A stretch of 64,000 bases of DNA, from positions 32,488,632 to 32,552,631 of the forward strand of contig OW121740.1 of NCBI GenBank assembly GCA_933228675.1. Direction: 5' to 3'. How positions within the stretch are numbered: the first letter of the stretch is position 1; the number at the start of each line of letters is the position of its first letter. Positions 24,757 to 37,795 of the stretch are shown piece after piece. A model generated the notes under the pieces. The model was not told the origin of the DNA, ran no database searches, and saw nothing but the letters and a program-made list of their open reading frames with translations. The position numbers were made by a program, and so were the translations under genes. Source of the stretch: Stomorhina lunata (taxonomy: Eukaryota > Arthropoda > Insecta > Diptera > Rhiniidae).

Positions 24757-26436
24757 TAAAAAATCTACATGGATATGGAATTTTCCATTATTTATCTGGA
24801 ACGTATTTCCTGCGCTCTTTAATTAATCTTTTACTAGAATCCAATATCTTTCCTCAGGACAAAGTTCCGAACAGTTGGATGGATAAAATTTCAAGTGGCT
24901 TAAAATTTAAATGGAAATTTTAAGCACTAAATCCTGAAAATAAATAATTCAATATTAAAGTTATGTTTAAATTTCTAAAATATACCAAATAAAAGCTAAA
25001 ACGAACATTTTTGTACACCATGTAATTATTATAGTAATTTATAATTAAAGACAAAATAGGATAACACGTGTAATTCAATACCTCACACTAAGAAAAGGTC
25101 TTAATTTGAAATCTTAAAAAAAAACTATGGTACAAGTCCTCTATTAGTTATTTTGTGAGTACTTGATAAAATTGATATTACAAACTTTAAACCTTTAACT
25201 AAAAATAATTCAATTTTCCCAATTCCCCTGTTAAGTTCGCCATTATTACTATTAAGCCCAGTTAATTATTTATAATTTATTTTGCCTCAGTTCTTGACAT
25301 TTTGCTAACATCTTTCAGAGCTTTCATTGCAAAAGAAACCCCAAACTAGAATATTTTAAAATTACGTTTCTATTTGTGTACTCGCACCATCAAAGCTTTA
25401 GTGAAAGGACAAACAATTCTAATGACAGGCTAAATTGAGTGAAATTTTATATCAAGTTATTTATTGTATCTACACGAGTATATACTTCTGTAAGTAAATA
25501 TATAATTTGTTTTATTTATTAGAAACAATTTGTAAATATTTTTCTAAAATAAATATATTGACAAATTGCTATTGAACAAAAAAGGGACCATTTGGGCGAG
25601 ACGAATTGAATAATTTAAATTCATTAATAAAATAGAAATTAAAATTGTTGCCAGTCGATTCATCAGGGAGAGTATAGTTTTGAATGTTATATTTTGAAAC
25701 GTTCTATGAGACAGACATACATACATAGATACATACATACAATATGGGTCAGAGAACTTCAAAATCACGGGATTTCTTGATTTCATTCAGCACAAAAATT
25801 TTTGTTCATTTTAAAGAATAAAGAAAAATTCAACGTGATTAAAAATCATATTCATTCTACTGTACACATCAAATTCTGATTTTGTGAATAATTAACAAAA
25901 GCATTTTATGAACAAGTTCGCACAGGCAAGAGAAGGGCTTGCAGTAAATTCATCGTGTCCAAACGATCTTATTCTCATTAACACACACAACATGTTTGAA
26001 CCGAACGTCTATATGAATTGAGCGATATAATATGCCAACAATACAAACAACATTTACAATTCAACATTGATAAGTGAGATTATTTGAATTTTTCATCATT
26101 TTGAATTTGTTTATCAAATGCAAAATTAGAAGGAATACGCATTGGAAAATGCACAGTGCTTTATAAGATTTTTTTTATTAGTTTGGTAACTTTTTAATTG
26201 ACGTAGTAAATAGAGAAAAATGTGAATGTATAATTATTATATATATTATATAACAATTATATAACATTCTAATTGTATAATTGAATAGAGCAATAAGAGT
26301 TATTCAGAAAAATATATATATATATACAGTGAGATGGAATATATAGAAAAATTATTTTTATGCTAAACATTCAATCGTTTTTATAGAAAATATTTTATTT
26401 TTTAAGTAAAAAATACGTTTATATTTTCTTTATAGA
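24757..26436. other. AT-rich sequence, nothing recognised
   Basis: Contains a short (CATA)n tract at 25712-25742 and an (AT)n tract near 26312-26325. No gene supported. Confidence 0.5.
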
Positions 26437-27285
26437 AAAAGTAAGTTTTTCTATAGAAAAAGTAAGTTTTTCTATAGAAAAAGTAAGTTTTTCAATAGAA
26501 AAAGTAAGTTTTTCTATAGAAAAAGTAAGTTTTTCTATAGAAAAAGTAAGTTTTTCTATAGAAAAAGTAAGTTTTTCTATAGAAAAAAAGTAAGTTTTTC
26601 TATAGAAAAAAAGTAAGTTTTTCTATAGAAAAAAAGTAAGTTTTTCTATAGAAAAAGTAAGTTTTTCTATAGAAAAAGTAAGTTTTTCTATAGAAAAAGT
26701 AAGTTTTTCTATAGAAAAAGTAAGTTTTTCTATAGAAAAAGTAAGTTTTTCTATAGAAAAAGTGAGTTTTTCTATAGAAAAAGTAAGTTTTTCTATAGAA
26801 AAAAAGTAAGTTTTTCTATAGAAAAAAAGTAAGTTTTTCTATAGAAAACGTACGTTTTTCTATAGAAAACGTAAGTTTTTCTATAGAAAAAGTAAGTTTT
26901 TCTATAGAAAAAGTAAGTTTTTCTATAGAAAAAGTAAGTTTTTCTATAGAAAAAGTAAGTTTTTCAATAGAAAAAGTAAGTTTTTCTATAGAAAAAGTAA
27001 GTTTTTCTATAGAAAAAGTAAGTTTTTCTATAGAAAAAGTAAGTTTTTCTATAGAAAAAGTAAGTTTTTCTATAGAAAAAGTAAGTTTTTCTATAGAAAA
27101 AGTAAGTTTTTCTATAGAAAAAGTAAGTTTTTCTATAGAAAACGTATGTTTTTCTATTGAAAAAGTAAGTTTTTCTATAGAAAAAGTAAGTTTTTCTATA
27201 GAAAAAGTAAGTTTTTCTATAGAAAAAGTAAGTTTTTCTATAGAAAAAGTAAGTTTTTCTATAGAAAACGTAAGTTTTTCTATAA
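26437..27285 (+). repeat. 21-bp minisatellite with CTATAG palindrome and GTAAGT
   Basis: About 40 units of GTAAGTTTTTCTATAGAAAA plus one A. Some units carry two extra A bases, and a few have GTAAGT changed to GTGAGT, GTACGT or GTATGT. The core TTTTTCTATAGAAAAA is shared with the element G minisatellite. Highly uniform, so recently amplified. Confidence 0.95.
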
Positions 27286-29624
27286 AAAAATTAAATTAAC
27301 ATTTTCTTACAAAAATTACCTATTTTGTCTAGGCAATACGAATAGACATCAAAAACCAATGTAAACTAAAATAAAAAAAAGATCTTACCTTTGAACAAAT
27401 TCATACACAATGATTTCTTGCTTTTTGCATTTCAATGTTTATCAGATTTTTGTATGTTTAGTGGAAAAGCAAAGCACACGAATGGACAAGTTTGATTCGA
27501 CCTATGACAAAAATAAGACTTTATTCAACATGCGAGTTGTTCGATTGCCTTAAAATGAACAACATGTATACAAGTTCGAACAAGTTTGATTAATTCATTC
27601 ACTCCCAGTTTAAAGAAAATCATTTTCAATGAAGGGAAATATGTTCGGTTGCTTTAAAATGAACAGCAAAAGAGTGTGTGTAGGCAAGTTTGATCTTTTA
27701 CAAATAAAAGACAAGTTTTTTGTGCCTTTGTTATTGTTGAATGTTTTTTAATCAGCAAGTGAAGTTCTCTGATATGGGTACAAGACTTTATCATTTTAAA
27801 TAGCGATATGTGTGGTTAAGGTTTTTTGTTTTGAAGTATATTCGTTGAGGCCCTATGCTCCACTGGGAGCCAAGGATAACAGAAGACGAATTTTCGTTTA
27901 TATTAGTATTATATTTTTTAAAATTTATTATTGTTTTATTTTATGTATCTATATACGTTTTACATAAGTTATACATATATATTTTATTTAAATTCAAATT
28001 TAGCTAAAAAAAAAAACTATGTACTAGAATCCTGCCCCATATACAAATAATCTCTTTTTTATCACTTTGTAATTAAAGTTTAGTAAATTATCATTTTTCC
28101 TTGGTCTATTCTCTTTGCCTTTAAAATTTCCATATAAATATTTAAAAAATCAAGTTTTTTTCCCCTTATCAACCCTTGAATAACTTCGGTATAAATTAAC
28201 TGAAATCTCGCCATATAATCTTGTTTTCTTTAATTTTATCTTTCTTGTCTTTTATCTTAAGTAAATAGGAGATAGAGGCCACTACCACTTTCTGCGAATT
28301 GATTTTCTTCAAACGCCCTGATTATTTTTGTAACTTTTTAACTTTTGGGTGAGGGTGGGACAAATGGTTACTACAAAACGCCTTTAATTTGGGGCAAGTA
28401 CATACAAACATACATATTTTCTGTTTCTTTTTTTTTTGTAACATAAGAAAAAATGTTTTTTGTACATGTCTGAAAAAACTATTGTTGTTTTTTTTTTAGC
28501 TTTTCTTAGTTGAATTCTTTAATAAACTCTGACGATTTTCTTACTCGAGTTTTAAAACAAGTTAATGTCTGGTTACAAGTTAATGTTTAAATTTATAGAG
28601 CCAACATATTGTTCGTTGGCCCTAAAATATAAATTGAAAACCAAAAAAGCATTAACTTTGCCGCAAGTATAGAGAAATAAAATGAGTGATAAAACATTGA
28701 ATTATCTATAAGAAGGCGTCATAAGAAACGAGCAATAAACTAGAATTAGCCTCAAAGAATTATTGGGAAAACATTGACTTAATACGAAAGGTTGGGATTA
28801 ACATTGAAAGGGTAGGGAACTGTTATACAAAGCAACTTGACATTTTTGTAGTGAAATAGCTTTTAAAACGGCTCAAGTCTATTTGGTCTTCATATTTAAC
28901 TTCTTGTATACTTGTAATTTTTCAGTGAAGGAACAAAAGTGTTATACTACTTATTACGTCTTATAAAAATTTGTATATTAGATCCACTGAAATGAAATCT
29001 TACAAACAAATTTGACATATCCAAACTTATTCCACGAAATGAACAATAAAAATAATCATGGTGTTGCCGGTTTTCAATATAAAAGTAGTACTCCTCGAAA
29101 ACAAAACAATGTTCTGACAATGAAAAAACTTTTTATTCTAAGATTTGGATATATATATGTAGAAAAAGCTAAATATTGTGAAACAAAAATTGGTGGTAAA
29201 ATTATAGAAATTTTTTAGGTATCAATTTTATTTAAGTCTGGCTTCTTGTTTTTGTTTAAGAGAAAAAAAAAATGTTGTGTACGTAATTTGGAAGATATAA
29301 GCGCATCAAAATTGTCCTATAAAATTCATCATTGGCTGTTTTCGTTGGTGAAAAAGTCAGTTAGCTCGGTTTACCTCCGTGCTCTCAGTATAATAAAATG
29401 AAAGGCAGAAGGCTTTTCTTTTGAATTAACTAAAAAAAAAATCAAATACTTTTGGCAATCTTTTAAAAAAATCAAAATTTAGTTAAAAAAGGAAGGAATA
29501 TTGCTATTAATAAAAAAGCATTGCATACCTTCAGGCTTAATTTTTAATAAAATTGCAGTTATTAATCCTAACATTAGTTCAAATTACATTATCTTAAAAT
29601 TTACGAAGTATGTACCTCTAGGTC
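27286..29624. other. AT-rich sequence with one short dispersed motif
   Basis: At about 27848-27890 there is 'gaggccctatgctccactgg' followed by 'gagccaaggataacagaaga'. This motif recurs at 57173 and 59906. Otherwise no supported feature. Confidence 0.45.
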
Positions 29625-29689
29625 CTAATTTTTATTGAAATCCATAGACTCCTAGAGTCTAGGAGTCTATGGATTTCAATAAAAATTAG
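29625..29689. repeat. Perfect palindrome, 32-bp arms, 1-bp centre
   Basis: Left arm 29625-29656 starts CTAATTTTTATTGAAATCC. The right arm 29658-29689 is its exact reverse complement. The right arm belongs to the unit of the tandem array that follows ('gatttcaataaaaattagta'), so the left arm is an inverted duplicate of array sequence. Confidence 0.95.
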
Positions 29690-30350
29690 TAGAGTTCTTG
29701 GATCAACTAATAGTCATATGACGAATTTCACTAAATTTTATTGAGAAGTTAGCCTTATTCACTGAGAATAAAAATAATAGGGGTCCAAGGCAGGTACCCC
29801 AAAAAATCGACGGATTTCAATCAAAATTAGTAGAGCTCTTTCTAGGATCAAAAAATAAAAGTGTAGAGAATATTATCAAATTCTATTGAAAATTTCGGGT
29901 AATACATTGAAAAGGAAAATAAGTGAAAAAATGGGCTTCCAAGGGAGGTACACCAAGTAGTCATCCGATTTCAAATAAAATTAGTAGGGCTCTTTTTTTT
30001 GGATATGAAAAATAGAAGTGTGCTAAATTTTATCAAATTTCTGTTTAAATTTGCGATTTATACATTGAGAAGGAAAATAAGTGAAAAATGGGGGTTTAAA
30101 GATGGTACCCCAAGGAGTCGACGAATTTCAACCAAAATTAGTACAGCTCTTTTTTGGATCAAAAAAACAAAAGTGTTTATCAAATTCTGCGGGTTATACA
30201 TTGAGAAGGAAAATAGATGAAAAAATGGTTGTCCAGGGAGGTACCCCAAGGAGTAGACAGATTTCAGCCCAAACTGTTAGAGCTCATTTTTGGATCAAAC
30301 AATAGAAGTGTATCAAATTTTATCAAATTCTATTGAAAAAACGTTTTATA
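29690..30350 (+). repeat. Tandem array of ~140-155 bp units
   Basis: About five imperfect units share 'gtaccccaa', 'gatttcaa-caaaattagtag', 'agctctttttggatcaaa' and 'atacattgagaaggaaaata'. The GTACCCC landmark falls at 29793, 29948, 30104 and 30241. Not recognised as a known family. Confidence 0.8.
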
Positions 30351-31189
30351 CAAATACCTGAAATACCGGACATCACTCTATAAGATGAATAAGTCTTTGC
30401 TGGTTATATCATAAAATCATAAATTTTGAGTTATGTCACTATTAATTTATGTAAGTAAATACGTTTATGTATATTTTTATAAGCAAATCTTTTAATCAAA
30501 TTTATTATGTGAATTTTCAAATAAAAAAAAAAACTATTCCTCAAATTTTTTAAAATCTTTATTTTTAATTTAAAGAAATGATTTTAAACAAAACAATAAT
30601 TAATTTAATGTAAAACCAGAGGAAAACTTTTGTTGGCATTAAATTGATGCAAACGAAATTTTTAACACAAATATTTTGTAAAAATATAAAGTAAAATAAA
30701 AGAAATAAAAACAATAACTGTAAATTCATAGAAACACTGCACATTGGGGTAGAGTCTAAAAATTTCGAGACATAATTTAAAAGCGGTAGTTAAGTTAGAT
30801 AAATGGATATTCTACAACTATTGCTACTATTTAAAAATTAATCGTAAACTTAACTAATATGACCCTCAGATTGATGTTCATTGTGCACTGCAGGTTCCTC
30901 TGAATGGAATAAGTATGCAAATTAACAAATGCCGATCGAAAATGCAGTTGATGGGCTATAATTTTTTGAAAGAATATCTCGTGTGAAACGGCAGTGGGAT
31001 TTATATAAGTACAACAAAATCTGTACAAATCCTCGTATCGTCCGTCACTCAGGATTTGCTCATATATGATAAATCAGAGGTTAAAAAATGATACAAGTTT
31101 TCAATAATTCCGATACATTGCAATTTAAATAGTCAAAATTTGGGAATGAAATAACAATTTGTAATTAAAAATTGTGCTATATACAATTT
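30351..31189. other. AT-rich sequence, nothing recognised
   Basis: No supported feature. Confidence 0.5.
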
Positions 31190-31960
31190 TGTCTAGAGAA
31201 ACATTTTCAGTATAAATTTCTTTCTATGGAAAAATTTTCCATTTAAAATTGTATCTGAAGAAAAATTTTCGATTTCTGATTGTTTTCGTCGAAAAGCTTT
31301 TAATAAAGATTTTTTTCTTAAGATAAGTTTAAATTAAAATTATTTCTGTAGTGAAATTTTCCTTTTAAACTTTTTTCTATCTAAAATTTCCCTATATAAT
31401 ACTTTTTGCAAAGAAACATTTTTCGTATATGTAGGTACAGTTATTTTAATAGAAAAATTTTTGTTATAACATTTTTTTATAGAAAAATTGTGTATATAAA
31501 ATTTTTTTTGTATAGAAAAATTTTCCATATATTCCAAATTTTTTGTATAGAAAAATTTTTAACATACAATTTTTGTGTGGAAAAATTTTTCATATAAAAT
31601 TTTTTTATGGAAAAATTTTTTATATTAAATTTTTTTATGGAAAAATTTTTTATATAAAATTTTTTGTATAGAAAAATTTTCCATAAATATTTTAAGTATA
31701 GAAAAATTTTTAATATAAGATATTTTGTATAGAAACATTTTTTGTATTAAAAGGTTTTCAATATAAAATTTCTTGTATTGAAATATTTTTAATATGATTT
31801 TTTTTTTCTTTTAGAAAAATTTTCAATACGAAATTTCTTCGATAGAAAAGTTTTTAATAAAAGTTTGTGCTAAAAACACATTTTCAATGAACATTTTTTT
31901 TAATATTTGGCTATATTTGTGATATATTTTTTTGACAATTCCAATTTTTTTTTGACGATT
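31190..31960. repeat. Degenerate relative of the CTATAGAAAA minisatellite
   Basis: Repeated 'tatagaaaaatttttcatataaaattttt' words with a period near 30 bp, but highly diverged. It is followed at 32028-32040 by TTCTGGCAGCCCTGG, which resembles a hAT end, but no partner end was found. Confidence 0.6.
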
Positions 31961-32099
31961 TCTGAAAATTTACTATCGATAATGCCGATTTTCTTGAAAA
32001 TATATGCCGATTTTTCACAAAAAATTTCTGGCAGCCCTGGTCGTAAGCAGTACATTTATATTATGAGATTCGAATAGAGAGAATAAGATGATCACAATG

Positions 32100-32530
32100 G
32101 CATAATTATTCAGACTAGGGTTCCAAGGAGTAAGTTCTTAATATTCCTCATTCGGCACCGATTTTTCCCTCCATTTATCATATTCTCTTAAGTAGTCTTT
32201 TTTGGTATTTTTACTGTATAACTTTTGTCTACAACTTACAGACACTTTCTTTTTCCCACACTCGTGCCATGTAATGGTAAAGAATTGCTTTGTAAGTTTT
32301 ATCATCTGCTAAAAATAGATCAGGATCAATGTCATCCACATCTGGTTATAGCCTCTTGTATTTCTTCAAGGGAAGTTTGTGACTAGTCTATGAGAATTTC
32401 TTGTTGTGGTGTCTTATTTGAACCACAAATGATGTGTCTTCTCTGTTGATGCTTCGGCCTCGTCAGCGAGGACTTCAGAATGTACCCTTCCGTCATTCTA
32501 TGCAGTCTTTTTTTCACCATTCGATCATGA
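32100..32530 (-). pseudogene. Non-LTR reverse transcriptase relic
   Basis: Minus-strand translation in broken frames gives GRVHSEVLADEAEAST, EEIQEAITRCG, MARVWEKESV and, across a one-base shift, VKIPKK then DYLREYDKWR. These are in the order found at the start of insect non-LTR reverse transcriptase domains ('...IPKKGDL..C.NWRGI'). Many stops and frameshifts; long dead. Confidence 0.55.
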
Positions 32531-32611
32531 ATTAGTATGATCGGATATTCGAGGCATTCTCTTACATATTCTGATCACTCGAAGTTTTTGTTCTGCGGTT
32601 AATAAAAATCA

Positions 32612-33129
32612 GGGGCCAAATCGCCTAATTCGATATTGATCGAAATGTAAAATATTTCAGAAACATTTGTGTAGCATACTTTTAGGATACTGTAACTTAT
32701 TTCTCTAAAGCCATGGTAGGCAAAAAGAGAACATAGGAAATATCAATGTATTGGTGATTTTACAAATAAAGAGACTAAGAAAAAATAAATATTTTCTTGT
32801 TCTCTTTTGCATGTGTTTTGTTGTTGCAAATTGACTGTTATCATACAAATGAGTATTTTTCGTATTTAAGTTTGTTTTTTCTTCTTGGTTCGTGTTGTGT
32901 ATGTGAAAATGACGATTAGTGCTCGGCCCGTAGGGGCTAATTTGTCTATCATTGGTCCAAAGTTCCCTCATAGCTAAATGTTCATTTAACCTAAATGTTT
33001 TGACAGACAAACGGATATGTTTAGATATTAAATTTTATTAGACTTTTTGCAAAATAAATTACTTTAAAAATCTCTTAAGTATGTTACACAATATATGCTT
33101 AAAATTCTGAATTTTCGATCGATATCGAA
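32612..33129. mobile_element. TIR element E, copy 1
   Basis: Inverted ends TTCGATATTGATCGAAA (32629-32645) and TTTCGATCGATATCGAA (33113-33129). A second copy at 59492-59796 shares both ends and the adjoining sequence. Both copies are preceded at exactly 17 bp by GGGGCCAAAT, so the true left boundary is probably 32612 or earlier. No coding sequence. Confidence 0.55.
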
Positions 33130-34134
33130 TGATATTTTTGCCAGCAACGCCCCTACGTGCACTGTTACTAAAATAAATAAAGATTTTAAGCAAAAGTTTT
33201 TCCACATCTTCTTAGATTCTTTTAATTTTAGGTTTTTACAAATTATTTTACTTTTATTCAAATTAAATCTTTTCTGAAGCGCTCGAGAAAGAAAAATTTA
33301 ATTAAGAATTTAATGTACAATAAGAAATTTTTCTGTTTTATAAAACAAAAGTTTTAAAAAATATATAGAAATTTTTATTGTGCCGAAGTAAACAAAAACC
33401 GAACAATAGGCTGAGTTAACTTTTGTAATTAGTTGGTAATGTTTTGTTTGTTTTCGAAAATAATTCGCATTGTCTATAGAATGATTTTTACACTGGAGTA
33501 TGGTTAAAATGAACTAGGAAATTGCCAAAGAATTTCATAGGTTAAAGTGGCAACTAGAATTTTTGAATTTAAATTTAAGATTCTTTATTTTAACTGAAAT
33601 ATTTACTCCATTATTTAAATTTTCAATTTTGTAAAGGTATTTGTAAATACTTAAGCCTTAAACAGTTTCGAAAATAAAAATATTTACTCTTGTTACCGTA
33701 AACTACCAAAAAGTTTTGTAAAAACGACCTACTTTTGTACTCATTTTCAATTTTTTTTGTGAATGAATTTCACAGAAAACTGTTGAAAAGTAAAATTGTA
33801 TAGAAAATGTCGGAATGAAGCTACTTCAAAGTATTGAGAGCAATGTAAAACAATTTCACTTGACACCCTTGACACAGTAAATATGTTTATACACTTTTTA
33901 TTTTATTTTAGTTTTTTTTTTTTTGTTTGTTTGTTTGCCTGAATTCAAATACTGCAAGAGACTGAGCAGTGTTTTTTTTTTGTTTGTTCAAAGGGTAAAT
34001 AAATATTTTAAATAATGACCATCATTCAGATATAAGAAACATATAAGTACTCGTGCTATGAATATTTATATACTTACATATATATTTTAACGAATAATTT
34101 TCTTTTTATATTTAACTCTAGTATCTCACGCATA
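33130..34134. other. AT-rich sequence, nothing recognised
   Basis: No supported feature. Confidence 0.5.
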
Positions 34135-34448
34135 CTGTGGTGGCATGAATAAATATAAAAAATCGCAATATTCAATCTATAACGAATTTGAAATACCCAA
34201 TTTCAAAGACCTGCTGTGAAAGGTTTTCTTCTACGAAACATATACATTAGGGTGACAATTTTTTGTATGAAAGAAAATGTTATTTTTTAATTCTGTGGTG
34301 GTATGAATAAAATATAAAAAATCGCAATATTCAGGCTATAACGAATTTGAAATACCCTATTTCACAGGCCTGCTGGGGGAAGGTTTTCTTCTACGAAACA
34401 TATACATTAGGGTGACAATTTTTTGTATGAAAGAAAATGTTTTTTTTT
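34135..34448 (+). repeat. Two-copy 157-bp tandem duplication
   Basis: The unit starting CTGTGGTGGCATGAATAAA occurs at 34135 and 34292. The copies share 'tcgcaatattcaatctataacg', 'cttctacgaaacatataca' and 'tagggtgacaattttttgta', with scattered substitutions. Confidence 0.9.
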
Positions 34449-34990
34449 TTCGAATTCTATAACTTTTTCAATGGAATATTGTAACAGTAGGTGAAAAAAA
34501 ATTTGTTCTGAAAATTTTAGCGCATCGGGTCCAAAGTTCTCGAGCACATTTGTATGGTGAAAAAATAGTTTTTTTTTATTTTTGAGAAATTTCAACCAAA
34601 AATAAATAATTCTTACTAGAAAAGACAAAAGAATATTAAAGAAAACAAACACAGCTTTATTTCAAAAACGAAAATCCATGAAGAAGTTTTGGAGTTATTC
34701 CATTTATCCCCTAAACATTCATGTCCCTAAAAACGCGCCTAAGGATATGCACCAAAAATTGTGTGTTGTTAATAAAGAAATTTTAATGTTAGACATGATT
34801 TATGATTACTCGTTAGTATTGAATAGTTCAGTTTTGCTTAAATATAATCGAATTTACTTAGTTTTTTTCATGTTGGAAAATGTTGACTAACATATTTATT
34901 GTATATTCTTTAAAAAATAATCAATATATATCGTTTATTTGATTCAAGTGATTTTAAGTGAATTATGAGTCTGAGGTGCCCTAATTTGGG
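34250..34990 (+). mobile_element. Possible MITE (family D)
   Basis: An ATTAGGGTGACA end near 34250 (repeated at 34407) and a GGTGCCCTAAT end near 34975 could be imperfect inverted termini. The interior 'ttttggagttattccatttatcccctaaa' block recurs, diverged, at about 57465-57530. Weak case: no target duplication found and no coding sequence. Confidence 0.35.
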
Positions 34991-35090
34991 GCTCGTGCTA
35001 CGTTTTGCTATTCGCAATGTGCATTTATGGCAATTTACTTGCAGTTCTAATAGAATTTTGTATGTAAAAATTTTGAGTATTTTCATTTAA

Positions 35091-36331
35091 CCCTTATGTG
35101 TATGGCAAAAAAACACCTTTAAGAGAATCGCAAGGTACCCGGGTACCTATATGGAAAAATTATTGTAAACAAACATTTTTGGAGAAAATAAATGAGTGAT
35201 CTCGGAAAATAACTCTGAGAGTTACAATGCACGTTCATTTATAGTAAATAGTAAATCTCAATTTGTATTAAGTAAATTATGTTTCGTACTACAGGAAGAT
35301 GTAGCCTCCAATTTTTCTACATTTGACTCCAATAATCCAAATACATGATATATAACCTTAAAATCGGTTGAAGACTTTTCTAATTATCAAAGGTTTTATA
35401 AAATATCCTATGTCCTTGAAGACTCTCCTGAGCATATGCTATAAAAAAATTATTATTTTTAAAAAAACTTTAAAAAGTTTGACCAGTTTTACTTTTTTAA
35501 TGCTTTAGGATATTTAAATACCCATTTTTGATGCAATGGGCTAACGATATGTCACTTTTGCACAGGACGAAAAAAAGTATTTTGTTCATACCGTTTTAAA
35601 AACTCCTTTTTGGTTTTTTAAAATAGATTGTTAAACGAACTCGAAAAAAGTAAAAAAAAGTTCCCGTTATAGTTAGAACCCCCTACAGATTACCACAAAG
35701 AAAGAACTAGAGCAATATCTTCAACGGCTTAGTCGTACCTGCGACTTAAATTCAAAGGATTTCGACAAAAACATAATTTTTCATCAAAGTTATAAAAAAG
35801 CACGTAAATTGTTATATATTAGCAGTTTTTATAAGCAGAACTGAAATTATGAATGTTACAACGGATAAAAATATATATTTTAGAATTTTGGTTGAAATTG
35901 GATGTCACTAGCCCTTTAATAACCAGGGTCAAGAATAAAATTTGAAAAAAAATCGAAACTATGTACAAAACAAAGAAAATCGTGTAAATCTTGTTTCTAC
36001 ATAAATATTCATATATAAAATATTTATAACTAATCTGTCTAATTTTGCTTTAGTTATCTTTCAATAAAATTTTACTTTTTATTACAGTTTTTTCATATAT
36101 AATGTATGAAGGTACCCGGGTACCTTACCGTACGGTTACGTATATAAGATATAAATTGGACCACAGCGCCTATACAATATAATTTTTTAGCTTAAAAGCA
36201 ATAATAATTTAAACTATTTCAATAGTTAGGAGCTCTCAAGAAGTTTGAGGTTTGTGAACCATCTGTTTCCATTAAAAAAGTTAAGATGAAAGTGCTAAAG
36301 GTACCGGGGTACCTTGGTATACACATAAGGG
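35091..36331. mobile_element. piggyBac-like non-autonomous element
   Basis: The ends CCCTTATGTGTATGGCA and the inverse of CCCTTATGTGTATACCA are flanked on both sides by TTAA (35087-35090 and 36332-36335), the target duplication of piggyBac elements. The size is 1241 bp and there is no transposase. Three GGTACC-based palindromes occur at 35134-35147, 36111-36124 and 36300-36313. Confidence 0.8.
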
Positions 36332-36335
36332 TTAA

Positions 36336-37787
36336 ACTACTAAATGCCTCTTATACCTCTTAAAGCTTAAATATTTAAAACATATTAAAAAATGTGTCAA
36401 AAATCGTATAGAAAATTTTTTACAAGGCTATTAAAGTTTTAAGCAACAATTTTGGCTCTTAAACTGTCTGTTAAAAATACGAGATGGGGTTACCAAAATA
36501 GTATTTTCAATGTGTTTCAAATATTTCATAGAAAATAATTTTATCAGGGCAACACTGTTCTTTGATAAAAAAAGAAAACAGAAAAAAATTATTAAAATTT
36601 AAATTTTTGGAACAATAAATAAGAAATTATAATGACAGAGGTAAGAAATATGTAAAAACTATTTTCTATGTAAATTAATTTGTTCCATTATAGCCATTAG
36701 CTTTTGGAAAAGAAAATGAAGCGCAAGCGTGATAAGCCTATACAAAATCATAAGGAAAAATAATTTAAGTATTAAGTTTAAGAGGTGCGTTCGTTTAACA
36801 TTATTGCTAAATAGAAAAAATTTAAGAGTTGCTAAAGTTAGCAGTTTAAACGAGTACCCTTATTATGTAGGATATGTAAGAATATAAAAGATATTTTCAG
36901 TAGCTTTTGTTTGATACCAACAAAGTTAATATCGGATACAAACTTCTAAAGTTATACCGTATTATTCTTGAAATTTAAAAAGCCCATAACTCTTAAACTA
37001 TTAGAGATCACACCAAAACCTATCAGGTACAGGAAAACCGTTGATTTCGGAGGTTAATTAATAAAATGAATTTATGTCGTTTTTATCAAAATTTAAATTG
37101 TTATTTTGTCCATCTTATAAACGCGATATTGGCACCACTCATAAACAGGTGTTTCGAAATGTAGCTGCCGTCTTAAAAGTAACTGCCGACCCCAAAATAA
37201 TTAAGTAGCTGACTACGAGGCGACGATTGCAGCCAACGACTTTTGTAGTCGGTGTTCGTGTAGCCTGCTGTTGTCTATATGTTTAATGCATTATGTCTTC
37301 AATACAGTTGTAATTGAAATCTGTAACTACAGTTAGGATTTGAAATTATAGTAAACAGCTGATAATGAGTTCACCAGATGGTAAATTTGATTGAATGTTA
37401 AAGTTATACTACAAACAATATAAAACCTGTTCTTTTCAAAATTTTTAAAAACAAAGAAACTATACAGTCATAGTATCGGTTTAGTAATCCATCCATTCTG
37501 AAATACTTAGTGGTCATACCGTCAGGATAAGAAAAACGTTTGAGGTGATTTTAGCGAGTTAAAATCTTACACAAAATCTTTTGATGATTTCCACTCTACT
37601 TTACCCAAATTACCATTTTAAAGTGCTCAACATCATTGGAAAGATACATACTGAACAATTATATAATCATGATTTCCATTTGTATATCTTTTAAAAGACG
37701 ATAAGTCTACTATTAATTATTATATCCTGGTGTTACAAAAATCTAAACAAATCCAGTATACCCTCTCACCCTATCATGGTGTTGGGT
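36336..37787. other. AT-rich sequence, nothing recognised
   Basis: A GC-richer patch at 37180-37270 has no recognisable content. No gene supported. Confidence 0.5.
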
Positions 37788-37795
37788 AAATAAAC

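Noticed and set aside
31190..32040. A hAT element ending in TTCTGGCAGCCCTGG at 32028-32040
   Set aside because: No partner inverted end or 8-bp duplication could be found upstream.
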